35,142 bases of DNA, taken from contig JAJFUM010000219.1 in NCBI GenBank assembly GCA_021372415.1, positions 1 to 35,142 of the forward strand, given 5' to 3'. Numbering within the stretch: position 1 is the stretch's first letter; each line of letters opens with the position of its first letter. Origin of the DNA: Deltaproteobacteria bacterium. GTDB taxonomy: Bacteria; Desulfobacterota; Syntrophia; Syntrophales; UBA5619. Both the position numbers and the translations under genes were made by a program. Below the pieces are notes generated by a model. It did not search any database. It was not told where the DNA came from and saw only the letters and a list, made by a program, of their open reading frames with translations. Positions 9,123 to 16,796 of the stretch are shown here, piece by piece.

Positions 9123-9718
9123 AAACGCCGATTGCTTCGGAAGGCCCCGGCAGCAACGAGGGGGCAGGGCGCGAGGATGCCGCGGCCAAAAAGGCGGCCG
9201 CCGCGATTCGGGAGAGGAGTGCGGCCTCGCAACTCATCTCCGAATCCGAGATCCTGAACCTATTGAACGCAGAACCCTTCACGCCCCTGGAGGCAGGTCA
9301 GGATATCCATGGGTTTCTCACCCAATTGGTCGACGACCACAAGGATCTGCACGGACTTCCCGGAACAGGTTTCTCCTGGTATTACTCCTCCGACCACATG
9401 ACCGAGGCCTATGCGACGCTCCTGCTACACCGGCAGGACGGCCCCCTGCGGCTCATCGCCGAAACGGTCCGCCAGAATGCCGGCACATACCGGAGGCCGG
9501 TACCGCTCGATCTCTTCACGCGACCGCCCTTCAACCTCACTCACGATCAGGCCCTCGAATCGTTGGCCATGATGACCGAAACAGAGGGCTATGGGGATAT
9601 CGCCAGGACAACAACTTCGGCATCCGGGATCTATCTCTACTGCAAAACCCACCTGGAGGCGGATCATGCCGCCATGCTGGCCGAATGGCTCGACGTCGGC
9701 CAATTCGAGAACCCCTGA
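9119..9718 (+). CDS. Accessory protein of the YdhV-like operon (possible YdhW counterpart)
   Basis: This 199-residue soluble protein starts at ATG 9119 inside the stop of the oxidoreductase gene. The first ~45 residues are charged and alanine-rich (AAAKKAAAAIRERSA) and probably flexible. The rest is a compact domain with FSWYYSSDHMTEAYATLLLHRQ, RPVPLDLFTRPPFNLT and a conserved-looking end, AEWLDVGQFENP. I recognise no catalytic motif. Position right after the ydhV-like gene and similar length suggest it corresponds to YdhW of E. coli, but that is inferred from context. A role in maturation or assembly of the oxidoreductase is possible. Confidence 0.82.
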   Translation: MKTPIASEGPGSNEGAGREDAAAKKAAAAIRERSAASQLISESEILNLLNAEPFTPLEAGQDIHGFLTQLVDDHKDLHGLPGTGFSWYYSSDHMTEAYATLLLHRQDGPLRLIAETVRQNAGTYRRPVPLDLFTRPPFNLTHDQALESLAMMTETEGYGDIARTTTSASGIYLYCKTHLEADHAAMLAEWLDVGQFENP

Positions 9719-9739
9719 AGAGACGGGAGGGGAAAGACC

Positions 9740-10171
9740 ATGGAAGACAAGGAAAAGTTGACGGCACCCTGCGGTTTGGCCTGCTTCCTCTGTGAGCTGT
9801 ACGAGGCAAACCTGACGGACGAACTGGCCGAAACGATTCATGCCAAGATGGGCGTCCCGAAGGAAGAAGTGGCCTGCAGGGGCTGCCGGCAACAGGACGG
9901 AAAGCATTTTCATCTGCCGGCTGGGTGTGCCACCCTGGATTGCGCCAAGGCCAGAGAGGTGGCCCTATGCTCCGACTGCGAAGAGTTTCCCTGTCTCTTG
10001 CTGGCCCCCATCGCCGACAGGGCGGCTCAGTATCCCCACAACATGAAGCTCTACAACCTTTGCCGCATCAGGAACGTGGGACTCAGCCACTGGATCAAAA
10101 AAGAAGCCGGACCCATACGGGAGAAGTACTTCAAGGGCAAGTTCGTCGTCGGAAAAGGCCAAGCGGATTGA
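9740..10171 (+). CDS. DUF3795 family cysteine-rich protein
   Basis: The 143-residue protein begins with APCGLACFLCELYEANL, the C-G-L-x-C-x2-C signature of DUF3795. Further cysteines follow in VACRGCRQQDG, CATLDCAK and ALCSDCEEFPC. The pattern suggests metal or Fe-S binding, though the family has no assigned biochemical role. It follows the previous gene by 21 bases with a GGAGGGGAAAG ribosome binding site and is the last gene of this operon. Genes of this family are often found near aldehyde oxidoreductases, so a link to cofactor handling is plausible but not shown. Confidence 0.88.
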   Translation: MEDKEKLTAPCGLACFLCELYEANLTDELAETIHAKMGVPKEEVACRGCRQQDGKHFHLPAGCATLDCAKAREVALCSDCEEFPCLLLAPIADRAAQYPHNMKLYNLCRIRNVGLSHWIKKEAGPIREKYFKGKFVVGKGQAD

Positions 10172-10277
10172 GGGAAGCCTCGGGAAGCCTTGTAACCGCC
10201 GTGGGAGTGCTTCCCCTGTTGCAGGGAATTGCGTCAAGGGATGGCAGGGCCAGCGGACTGCGGGCCCGCCGGGGCCG

Positions 10278-10871
10278 TCATGCAGCGGACAGCCAGGGAT
10301 TGCCGTTCGCCATGACGTCGACGGTATTGCCGTCGAAGCGCAGCGAGACACTCTGAAGCGGTTGACCGGAGTTGAACAGATAACTGTACTTGGCCACCAC
10401 CGCCGCCGGATCGCTGCTCGCGCGGTATTCACTCTGAAAGCGCAGAGACTCCTCCATAGCCACGGCGTGGCTGCTGATCGCCGCCAAGGTGCTGATCTGC
10501 TTCTTCATCGCCTCGTCGCTGTTGACCTTCTCCAGGATCCTCTCCCGGTCGGGCCGGTTCCCTTCCACCTGGATCTCCCCATTGGCGTCGAGGCTGAAAC
10601 CGATGGGCGGTTGCGCATCGATCCCGGACCTGGAAAGAAACGCGCCGAGCGTCCCGGACAGGTCGGCGGACAGCCTGGCCACGTTCTCGCGGGTGGGCAG
10701 GATGAGCTCCTGCGAGAGGAGGCGCGACTTCGCCGACAGTTGGATCGAATCGCACCCGCTCTTTTCGGAGCGATTCCCATCCGCGAGAAGATCCCCGCCG
10801 CGGGAGGGGAACAGCCTTCCAGCACCGGATGTAGACAGATTTACATAGTCCGCCGTAACTGCAAGCCCCAT
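10278..10871 (-). CDS. Protein of unknown function, 197 residues
   Basis: The start at 10871 was chosen because AAAGGAGA lies seven bases upstream on the minus strand; a longer frame reaches 10961 without such a site. The protein has no signal peptide and no membrane span. The middle part (LPTRENVARLSADLSGTLG, then a SGIDAQPPIGFSLDANGEI stretch) and the C-terminal KYSYLFNSGQPLQSVSLRFDG look like a folded alpha/beta protein. I do not recognise the family. It is convergent with the DUF3795 gene. The ~400 bases upstream contain no gene. Confidence 0.78.
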   Translation of the reverse strand: MGLAVTADYVNLSTSGAGRLFPSRGGDLLADGNRSEKSGCDSIQLSAKSRLLSQELILPTRENVARLSADLSGTLGAFLSRSGIDAQPPIGFSLDANGEIQVEGNRPDRERILEKVNSDEAMKKQISTLAAISSHAVAMEESLRFQSEYRASSDPAAVVAKYSYLFNSGQPLQSVSLRFDGNTVDVMANGNPWLSAA

Positions 10872-11110
10872 GGGCGCTCTCCTTTCTGCCGTCGAGATGA
10901 CTGGAGCTATAGCAACTCCCATGCCGGTCGAGGGGCACGGCCATCGGCCGCTGAGGGTCACCGACTGACAGGGGCCGGGGCCACATGGAATCCTTTGACA
11001 GCAAAGGACAAACCGCCCTCTCTCCTCTGGGAGGTCCGAGACCGGGGGAGGCGTTCCGTCCGGGACAAGGGGTTCTTAGCGGGAGGCCTGGCAGGAAAAA
11101 TCCTCCGGGA

Positions 11111-11130
11111 ACCGGAAAAATTTTCCCGGT
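11111..11130. repeat. Near-perfect 20-base palindrome
   Basis: ACCGGAAAAATTTTCCCGGT equals its own reverse complement except for one mismatched pair. It could be a short hairpin or a protein-binding site upstream of the gene starting at 10871. Nothing else supports a specific role. Confidence 0.35.
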
Positions 11131-11218
11131 CGCCAGGGGAAACGGGTCCGGCGGGACGGCAGGATAACGTCCAAGAATCGAGGGTCCGCTAAGCTGCCTT
11201 CCACGATCGAGGCGATCT

Positions 11219-11234
11219 GAGCCCCGAAGGGCTC
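11219..11234 (-). terminator. Stable C(UUCG)G hairpin just after the PhzF gene
   Basis: On the minus strand this reads GAGCCC-TTCG-GGGCTC: a perfect 6-bp GC-rich stem closed by a C(UUCG)G tetraloop, 37 bases after the PhzF stop codon. There is no T-run, so it is not a classic intrinsic terminator. It more likely protects a 3' end or marks a Rho-dependent end. Confidence 0.35.
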
Positions 11235-11270
11235 CCAGGGTGTGCCGGTAGAGGGGCTGGAAAGACCCGT

Positions 11271-12173
11271 TCAAAACCGGATTTCGGTCCTGAAGACGAT
11301 CACGGCCTGACCGCCGACCCTCACCGTCCGGGGCTTTCCTGCCTCGATCTCGACCGAGACCTCCACCGTCCCGGGTCGGCCGATCGCCTCCCCCTGACGG
11401 CCCCTGAAAGAAAGCCGATTCCCCTCCGTGGGCACCAGCTTGTGCTGGACCAGATAGGCCCCGAGGGGACCGTTGGCGTTTCCCGTCACCGGATCCTCGG
11501 CGATACCGATGGCAGGCGCGAACATCCGACCGTAGGAGAGGAATCCCCTGTATTCGGAGGCCAGGGTGAAGATGAAATAGCCGTTGCAGCCGATCCGGCG
11601 GCTGAGTTCGGTCAGACGGGCCAAGTCGGGCTTCAGGGCGTCGAGGGTGGCCCGGTCGCGGATCCCGACAAGGACCTTGGCGTGGCCCGTGGAGACGATC
11701 TGGACGGGACAGCGCTCGTCGAGATCCGTCCGGGAAAGCCCCAGCGCCGCCGTGATCTGATCGCGGCCTCTCCCGAAGAAGGTCTTGCCGAACTCGATGG
11801 CCCCCTGGGTCATCACGATCCGAAACCCCTGCCCCTCCCGGATCACTTCCACGGGCAGAATCCCCAGGCGGGTCTTCTGGCGGACGGTGCAGGAGGGCAG
11901 ATCGTTCTCCAGCGCCCGGACGGTGTGGGCAGCGACTGTCGCATGGCCGCAGGAGGGCACCTCCGTGGTCGGGGTGAAAAAGCGGACCTGCAGATCGCAA
12001 TCGGATGAGGGAGGTGAAAGGATGAAGGCCGTCTCCGACGCGTTCACCTCCCGGGCAATGGCCTGCATCTGCACATCGCTCAAGCCGTCCGCATCGGGAA
12101 CCACCCCGGCGGGATTCCCCCGGAAGGGCTCGGTGGTAAAGGCGTCCACCTGGTAGAGTCTACAGGATTTCAT
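11271..12173 (-). CDS. PhzF family isomerase/epimerase
   Basis: This 300-residue protein has the diaminopimelate-epimerase-like fold of the PhzF/YddE family. Diagnostic segments are YQVDAFTTEPFRGNPAGVV at the start, NASETAF with the catalytic glutamate near residue 47, SCGHATVAAH, and EDPVTGNANGPLGAYLV. Length is typical for a complete two-domain member. No phenazine genes are nearby, so phenazine synthesis is unlikely; most members have unknown small-molecule substrates. The gene begins at ATG 12173 and ends 41 bases downstream of the hemerythrin-gene stop at 12215, on the same strand. Confidence 0.93.
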   Translation of the reverse strand: MKSCRLYQVDAFTTEPFRGNPAGVVPDADGLSDVQMQAIAREVNASETAFILSPPSSDCDLQVRFFTPTTEVPSCGHATVAAHTVRALENDLPSCTVRQKTRLGILPVEVIREGQGFRIVMTQGAIEFGKTFFGRGRDQITAALGLSRTDLDERCPVQIVSTGHAKVLVGIRDRATLDALKPDLARLTELSRRIGCNGYFIFTLASEYRGFLSYGRMFAPAIGIAEDPVTGNANGPLGAYLVQHKLVPTEGNRLSFRGRQGEAIGRPGTVEVSVEIEAGKPRTVRVGGQAVIVFRTEIRF

Positions 12174-12214
12174 CTTCGGAGGAATCCCCCGCAGGGCAAC
12201 CGGCCCCAGCCGGC

Positions 12215-12622
12215 CTACTTCAAGCCCTTCCCGTTGAAGAAGGGGGCGTACTTTTTGTCGGTCCCGCTGATGTGTCTTTTAAGCCAGTCGCTCAGGAAAT
12301 CCATTACCTGGATGGACAGCCCCAGCTTGCCCGATTCGAAGCCGCCCTTGAACTCGGAGACCTTCTGGATGAAGTTCCGGTGTTCCGCCTTGTGGCCGTC
12401 GGCCTCGGGATAGGCGAACTGATCGAAGTACTTCTCCTCTGTGGCAAAGTGCGTCCCCGTGTAGCCGATCAGGCCGTTGACGATCTTTCCCATGAGGTCT
12501 TTGCCTTTCCCCTCCCGCATCGCCGTATCCAGTTCGCCAATCATCGCGATGAGCCGCTGGTGCTGCCGATCGATCTCCCCCACCCCGACACTCAGGTTTT
12601 CGCTCCACTGAATCAGTGCCAT
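12215..12622 (-). CDS. Bacteriohemerythrin, single domain
   Basis: The 135-residue protein carries all seven di-iron ligands of hemerythrin: H21 (DRQHQRL), H58 and E62 (GTHFATEE), H77 and H81 (HKAEH), and H117 and D122 (HISGTD). It should bind O2 reversibly at a non-haem diiron site in the cytoplasm, for O2 sensing, storage or delivery in an anaerobe. The MALIQW start is chosen because AAGGGAGA lies just upstream; an ATG six codons earlier (12640) lacks a clear site. It stands between the PhzF and EamA genes with no evident functional link. Confidence 0.96.
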   Translation of the reverse strand: MALIQWSENLSVGVGEIDRQHQRLIAMIGELDTAMREGKGKDLMGKIVNGLIGYTGTHFATEEKYFDQFAYPEADGHKAEHRNFIQKVSEFKGGFESGKLGLSIQVMDFLSDWLKRHISGTDKKYAPFFNGKGLK

Positions 12623-12742
12623 CCCGAAATCTCCCTTCATGTTGAAATAACCACGGCTGCGGAATCAACCGCGGATCCACGTCACAACTCTGGCCGGCCC
12701 CCATCTGGCCCCCCGTCCGATCCGGCACGGGGCCAGGGCCGG

Positions 12743-13582
12743 TCATCCGGAGGTGATGAGCGCGACCCCGGAGGCCACCATCACGGCCGCCGCGATGCGC
12801 TGCAGGCCGTGACGCTCTCTAAGGACCAAGGTCCCGATCAGCGCAGCGATGATCACGCTCGATTCGCGGAGGGCCGAAACCGCCGCCATCGGGGCGAAGG
12901 CGACGGCATAGATGACCAGGCCGTAGGCGACAAGCGAACTCAGGCCTGTCCCGAGCGCCTGCCTCCAGCCGTAGCGGAAGAAGGCGGCAAACCGACCCCG
13001 GCGCCGGGCCATCGCGAAAAGGACCACGGGGAATTCGAAGAGGAAGAGCCAGGCGATGTACCCCGGCGGGCTTCCCGACAAGCGCACCCCCACCCCGTCG
13101 GAGACAGTGTAGGCCGCGATGACGGCCCCGGTCCCCAGGGCGAAAAAGAGTGTTGCGGGGTTCTTGCCGAGGGCCGAATCCTGGAAAAAGGCGATGCTGC
13201 AGATCCCCAGGGAGGTGATGGCCAGACCTGCGATCGCCCAGGAAGACAGCGTCTCGCCGCTGACGACGACCGCCCCGATCGCCACCAGAACCGGCGCGAC
13301 CCCCCTGGCGAGGGGATAGATCTGGCTCAGATCGCCGAAGCGGTATGTTTGGAAGAGGAACCAGTAGTAGAGGTAGTGCAGAAGCGTCGAGACCCCGATG
13401 GCCCACCAGCTCGCGGGCCGGGGGACGGCCACGTGGGGAATCATCAACGCCCCCGCGACAGAGGTGATCAGGGCGATGGACGCCAGGACCATCAGCCGGT
13501 CCTCGGCGGTCTTGACCAGGGCATTCCACCCGGCGTGGAGAAAGGCGGCCACTAGGACCAGGATGGCAATCTCGATTCCCAA
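12743..13582 (-). CDS. EamA/DMT superfamily transporter
   Basis: This 279-residue protein is almost wholly hydrophobic with about ten predicted membrane helices arranged as two repeated halves, the EamA (drug/metabolite transporter) pattern. LVAAFLHAGWNALVK at the N-terminus and SALRESSVIIAALIGTLVLRER in the second half are family-typical. The first membrane helix begins right at the TTG start (13582), and no ATG or GTG is available upstream, so TTG is likely used. The substrate cannot be told from sequence; the family exports amino acids, nucleotides or other metabolites. A small gene ends 30 bases upstream. Confidence 0.92.
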   Translation of the reverse strand: MGIEIAILVLVAAFLHAGWNALVKTAEDRLMVLASIALITSVAGALMIPHVAVPRPASWWAIGVSTLLHYLYYWFLFQTYRFGDLSQIYPLARGVAPVLVAIGAVVVSGETLSSWAIAGLAITSLGICSIAFFQDSALGKNPATLFFALGTGAVIAAYTVSDGVGVRLSGSPPGYIAWLFLFEFPVVLFAMARRRGRFAAFFRYGWRQALGTGLSSLVAYGLVIYAVAFAPMAAVSALRESSVIIAALIGTLVLRERHGLQRIAAAVMVASGVALITSG

Positions 13583-13612
13583 ATGATCCGTCCTCGCTCC
13601 CCTCTGCAGGGA

Positions 13613-13759
13613 TTACTTCTTCTCGGCGGGCACCTCGTTGGTTTTGGTCACCGGGTCGGCCGTCGTCGGCTTGGCGGACCGGGTCTGTTTTCCCATCCGC
13701 TCCCACATCTTCAGGACCCTTTCGAGGTCAGAGCCGTTCTGCGCGGCACAATCAACCAT
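13613..13759 (-). CDS. Small protein of 48 residues upstream of the EamA transporter
   Basis: An ATG at 13759 opens a 48-codon frame ending in TAA at 13613. The protein begins MVDCAAQNGSDLERVLKMWE and ends with a charged, proline/threonine-containing tail (VPAEKK). Its third codon positions are almost all G or C, as in the real genes around it, which argues for coding. It has one cysteine and no membrane span. A clear ribosome binding site for the first ATG is lacking, so a shorter start at MWERMGK is possible. Function is unknown; co-transcription with the transporter 30 bases downstream is likely. Confidence 0.55.
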   Translation of the reverse strand: MVDCAAQNGSDLERVLKMWERMGKQTRSAKPTTADPVTKTNEVPAEKK

Positions 13760-13814
13760 TTTATATCTGGCTTGTCAACCCCTTTAGGGGACCCTCGGGA
13801 CCGCTGCTTTTCAT

Positions 13815-13843
13815 TTGACTCGGACCATTGTTTCCGCTATACC
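13815..13843 (+). promoter_or_regulatory. Sigma70-type promoter for the lut genes
   Basis: TTGACT at 13815-13820 and TATACC at 13838-13843 are separated by exactly 17 bases. A start near 13850 would leave a leader of about 90 bases before the lutC ATG at 13940. A 12-base palindrome CCCCTTTAGGGG lies just upstream near 13780 and could be an operator, but that is speculation. Confidence 0.55.
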
Positions 13844-13939
13844 CTAGGCGGACTTGAAGGCGCGGCCACATCGCGCAAAGAGATATGTTCTTTCAGTCAG
13901 TTAGACTCTTCTTCGTGCACACCTTGGAGGCAAAACGTC

Positions 13940-14554
13940 ATGAGAAAAACCTGCGACAATTGGAAACGCCATTTCCCTGCCGGAAAATTCGGACCGCACC
14001 TCTTTGCCGAATTCGAAATGCGGACCAAGGCGGTCTCCAGCGAGGTATTCCGGGTTTCCAGGGCAGCGGATGCGGCGGCGGTCCTCGTGGGGCTCGTGGA
14101 GGCCGCCCAGGTCAAGAAGGCCGTTCTCGTCGAGAGCCCCCTTCAGGAGGCGGCCGGCATCACGGCGGCGCTGCGCAGCCGGGGGATTGCCGTCTATACC
14201 GAAGCGGACCAGATCGCGGCCCACGCCGATACCGCCGACATCGGCATCTCGGGGGTGGAATTCGGAATCGCCGAGACGGGAAGCGTCTTCCAGGACAGCT
14301 ACGACATCGAGACCCGCCTGGTGACGATACTCCCGCCCCTTCATGTGGTGTTCCTCCCCAGTTCGCACATCGTCCCCGGTATCGAAGAGGCCTTCGAGAT
14401 CATCGCCCCGGGATTCGAACGTGGCTACTGCGGCTTCATCACCGGGCCTAGTCGTACCGCCGACATCGAGCGGGTCCTCACCATCGGCGTCCACGGCCCG
14501 AGCCGCCTGGCCATCATTGCCGTAGACGAGGAAATCCAAGGAGGTAACGCCTGA
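13940..14554 (+). CDS. lutC: LutC-like LUD domain protein (lactate utilisation)
   Basis: This 204-residue protein has the LUD (LutC/YkgG) domain: AVLVESPLQEAAGITAALRS, then ISGVEFGIAETGSVFQDS, which is the hallmark segment, then VVFLPSSHIVPGIEEAF and the C-terminal ITGPSRTADIERVLTIGVHGP. LutC is one of three subunits of the iron-sulfur L-lactate dehydrogenase complex. The start at ATG 13940 has TTGGAGG nine bases upstream. The stop and the next ATG share one base (TGATG), so it is translated with the fused lutB-lutA gene. The N-terminus before residue 30 is more variable. Confidence 0.92.
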   Translation: MRKTCDNWKRHFPAGKFGPHLFAEFEMRTKAVSSEVFRVSRAADAAAVLVGLVEAAQVKKAVLVESPLQEAAGITAALRSRGIAVYTEADQIAAHADTADIGISGVEFGIAETGSVFQDSYDIETRLVTILPPLHVVFLPSSHIVPGIEEAFEIIAPGFERGYCGFITGPSRTADIERVLTIGVHGPSRLAIIAVDEEIQGGNA

Positions 14555-16722
14555 TGGATAGGGAAACGAGGAATCTCAAGCAGGAGATAGCGGATAAGCT
14601 GAAGGACGAAACCCTCCGCGGGGCCCTGGGTCGTTTCTCCGAGGTCTACCCCACCGCCCGGGCCAAGGCCTACGAGAACGCCGGGGACATTGAGACACTC
14701 CGCGAGGCTGTCCGGCAGATGAAAAGCGAAACGGTTTCCCGTCTAGAGGAGGTGGCCAGCCGCTTCGAAGCCGAGGCCACCAAGCGCGGCGCGAAGGTCT
14801 TCCGGGCCAAGGACGGCGACGACCTCAAGGCCTATCTGGTGGCCCTCTGCAAGGAGAAGAAGGTCAAACGGGTCGTCAAATCCAAATCGATGGCCAGTGA
14901 AGAGATCGATCTGAGCAAGCATCTGGAAGCCAACGGAATCAAGGCGACGGAGACGGACCTGGGCGAGTGGATCATCGCCCTGGCCGGACAGAAGCCCTCC
15001 CACATGGTGATGCCCGCCATCCACCTGAACCGCTTCCAGGTGGCCGACTACTTCTCGAAGGAGCTCGACAGGGAGATCTCGCCGGAAATCGCCCATCTGG
15101 TCCAGGAAGCGCGCACGGAGCTCCGTCAGAAGTTCCTTCAGGCGGACATGGGGATCTCCGGCGCCAACTTCGGGATCGCCGAGAACGGGGCCGTCGGCCT
15201 GGTCACCAATGAGGGAAACGGCCGGATGGTGACGACCCTTCCCCGAATCCACGTGGTCATCATCGGCTACGAAAAGCTGATCCCAACGGTGAAAGATGCG
15301 GCCAAAATCCTCAAGGTCCTCCCGCGCAACGCCACCGCCCAGCTTATGACCAGCTACATGACGATGATCTCCGGCCCCACCCCGGCCATGGTGAAGCGGG
15401 ACGGCAAGTGGGTGGAGGAAGAGCGGGAGATGCACATCATCCTGCTGGACAACGGCCGGCTGAAGGCGGCCAAGGACGAGAAGTTCAGAGAGATCTTCCA
15501 GTGCGTCCGCTGCGCCTCCTGTCTCAACGTCTGCCCGGTCTACACCCTGGTCGGCGGCCACGTCTACGGCGGCCATACCTATGCCGGCGGGATTGGGGCG
15601 ATCCTCACGGCCTTTCTCCACGGGATGAATCAGTTCGAGCAGTTCCACGAACTCTGCATCGGCTGCCGCCGCTGCACAACGGTCTGTCCGGGAAAGATCG
15701 ACATCCCGGGCCTCATCGAGGAGCTCCGGATCCGCAAGGTCCAGGAGAAGGGTCTCCCCTTCCTGCTCAAGCAGACCTTCCAGAACGTCATTTCCAACCG
15801 GAAGCTCTTCCATTCTTTGCTGCGTCTTGCAGCGGTCGGCCAGAAACCCTTCCAATCGGGGAACCTGATCCGGCATCTGCCACTCTTCCTCGCGGGGATG
15901 GCCAAGGACCGGAGCCTCCCGGCGATCGCCGACAAGCCTCTGCGCGACCGGATCGGGAAGATCAACAAGAAGATCGAAAAACCCGTAAAGAGGATCGCCT
16001 TCTTCTCCGGCTGCACCATGGACTTCGTCTTCCCGGAAACCGGGGAATCGGTCTTCAAGGTCCTGCAGGACCTCGGGATGGAGGTGATCTTTCCCGAGGG
16101 CCAGAGCTGCTGCGGCAAGCCAGTGGTCGCCCTGGGGGATGTGGAGACGACCCAAAAGCTCGCCCGTGCCAACATCAAGGCCCTGGAGGAGCAGAACCCC
16201 GACGTGATCATCAGCGCCTGCCCGACCTGCATGGAATCGCTCCAGCACTATGCCGAGCTCCTCAAGGAAGATCCCGAGTGGGGCCCGAAGGCCGAGGCCA
16301 TGGCCAAGAAGGTCCGGGAGTTCTGCAGCTTCGTTGCCGAGGAATATGAAAAGCGGGGCAGGCTGAATAAGGGAAAGGGCGGACCAAAGGTGACCTACCA
16401 CGACTCCTGCCACATGAAGCGGGTCCTGGGCATCGACAAGGCGCCGCGGCAGCTCCTGGAGGCCGCCGGCTACGAGCTCGTGGAGATGAAGGACGCCGAC
16501 AAGTGCTGCGGGATGTCTGGAATTTTTGGGGTAAAATATACGGAGCTCTCGATGCCGATGCTGGAGCAGAAAATCTCGAACATCCGGGAAACCGGCGCCG
16601 AGATCGCCACTTGCGCCTGCTCGGGCTGCATGGTCCAGCTCCAGGGCGGCCTGGACAAACAGCTCCCCGGCGTCCGGATGAAACATGTGGCGGACATCCT
16701 GGCCGAGAAGATCAAGGACTGA
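14554..16722 (+). CDS. Fused LutB-LutA type iron-sulfur L-lactate oxidase subunit
   Basis: This 722-residue protein joins two normally separate subunits. Residues ~1-300 form a LUD domain (MGISGANFGIAENGAVGLVT). Two [4Fe-4S] motifs follow at 317-327 (CVRCASCLNVC) and 368-378 (CIGCRRCTTVC), completing a LutB-like part. The C-terminal ~240 residues contain two cysteine-rich CCG domains (FFSGCTMDF ... SCCGKP, and HDSCHMKR ... DKCCGMSG), as in LutA/LldE and HdrD/GlpC. Such fusions with an adjacent lutC are known in sulfate reducers, where they support lactate oxidation. No lactate permease is visible in the window, so another 2-hydroxyacid is possible. A strong terminator follows. Confidence 0.93.
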   Translation: MDRETRNLKQEIADKLKDETLRGALGRFSEVYPTARAKAYENAGDIETLREAVRQMKSETVSRLEEVASRFEAEATKRGAKVFRAKDGDDLKAYLVALCKEKKVKRVVKSKSMASEEIDLSKHLEANGIKATETDLGEWIIALAGQKPSHMVMPAIHLNRFQVADYFSKELDREISPEIAHLVQEARTELRQKFLQADMGISGANFGIAENGAVGLVTNEGNGRMVTTLPRIHVVIIGYEKLIPTVKDAAKILKVLPRNATAQLMTSYMTMISGPTPAMVKRDGKWVEEEREMHIILLDNGRLKAAKDEKFREIFQCVRCASCLNVCPVYTLVGGHVYGGHTYAGGIGAILTAFLHGMNQFEQFHELCIGCRRCTTVCPGKIDIPGLIEELRIRKVQEKGLPFLLKQTFQNVISNRKLFHSLLRLAAVGQKPFQSGNLIRHLPLFLAGMAKDRSLPAIADKPLRDRIGKINKKIEKPVKRIAFFSGCTMDFVFPETGESVFKVLQDLGMEVIFPEGQSCCGKPVVALGDVETTQKLARANIKALEEQNPDVIISACPTCMESLQHYAELLKEDPEWGPKAEAMAKKVREFCSFVAEEYEKRGRLNKGKGGPKVTYHDSCHMKRVLGIDKAPRQLLEAAGYELVEMKDADKCCGMSGIFGVKYTELSMPMLEQKISNIRETGAEIATCACSGCMVQLQGGLDKQLPGVRMKHVADILAEKIKD

Positions 16723-16752
16723 GGCCGGGATTCCTCCAATCCGATCCGATCG

Positions 16753-16783
16753 AACCGGGAAGGCCCTCCTTCCCGGTTTTTTT
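16753..16783 (+). terminator. Intrinsic terminator of the lut operon
   Basis: AACCGGGAAGG (16753-16763) pairs perfectly with CCTTCCCGGTT (16768-16778) around a CCCT loop, followed by an uninterrupted T-run to 16783. It begins 30 bases after the lut stop codon and separates this operon from the convergent genes on the other strand. Confidence 0.92.
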
Positions 16784-16796
16784 CACGGCCCATCCC

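Larger units (their letters stand above)
10872..11270. other. Gene-free interval between the 197-residue protein and the PhzF gene
   Basis: No convincing gene is seen on either strand; long open frames here result from high GC content. It presumably holds the promoter of the minus-strand gene starting at 10871. Two structured elements are visible, a near-perfect palindrome at 11111-11130 and a hairpin at 11219-11234, reported separately. Confidence 0.5.

Noticed and set aside
10429..12000. A 523-codon open frame on the minus strand overlapping the PhzF gene and the 197-residue gene
   Set aside because: The translation is arginine/proline/glycine-rich with no domain, and it overlaps recognised genes in another frame. 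It is an artefact of high GC.
11271..12173. Phenazine biosynthesis locus suggested by the PhzF-like gene
   Set aside because: No other phz genes occur here, and PhzF-family proteins are common outside phenazine producers.
13583..13939. Plus-strand open frame upstream of lutC that could extend the protein by 119 residues
   Set aside because: It crosses the lut promoter and the antisense small gene. The ATG at 13940 has a proper ribosome binding site and leads into the LUD domain.
14743..16686. A 647-codon minus-strand open frame antisense to the lut fusion gene
   Set aside because: It has no recognisable motif. Its leucine/histidine/aspartate-rich composition mirrors the codons of the real gene.
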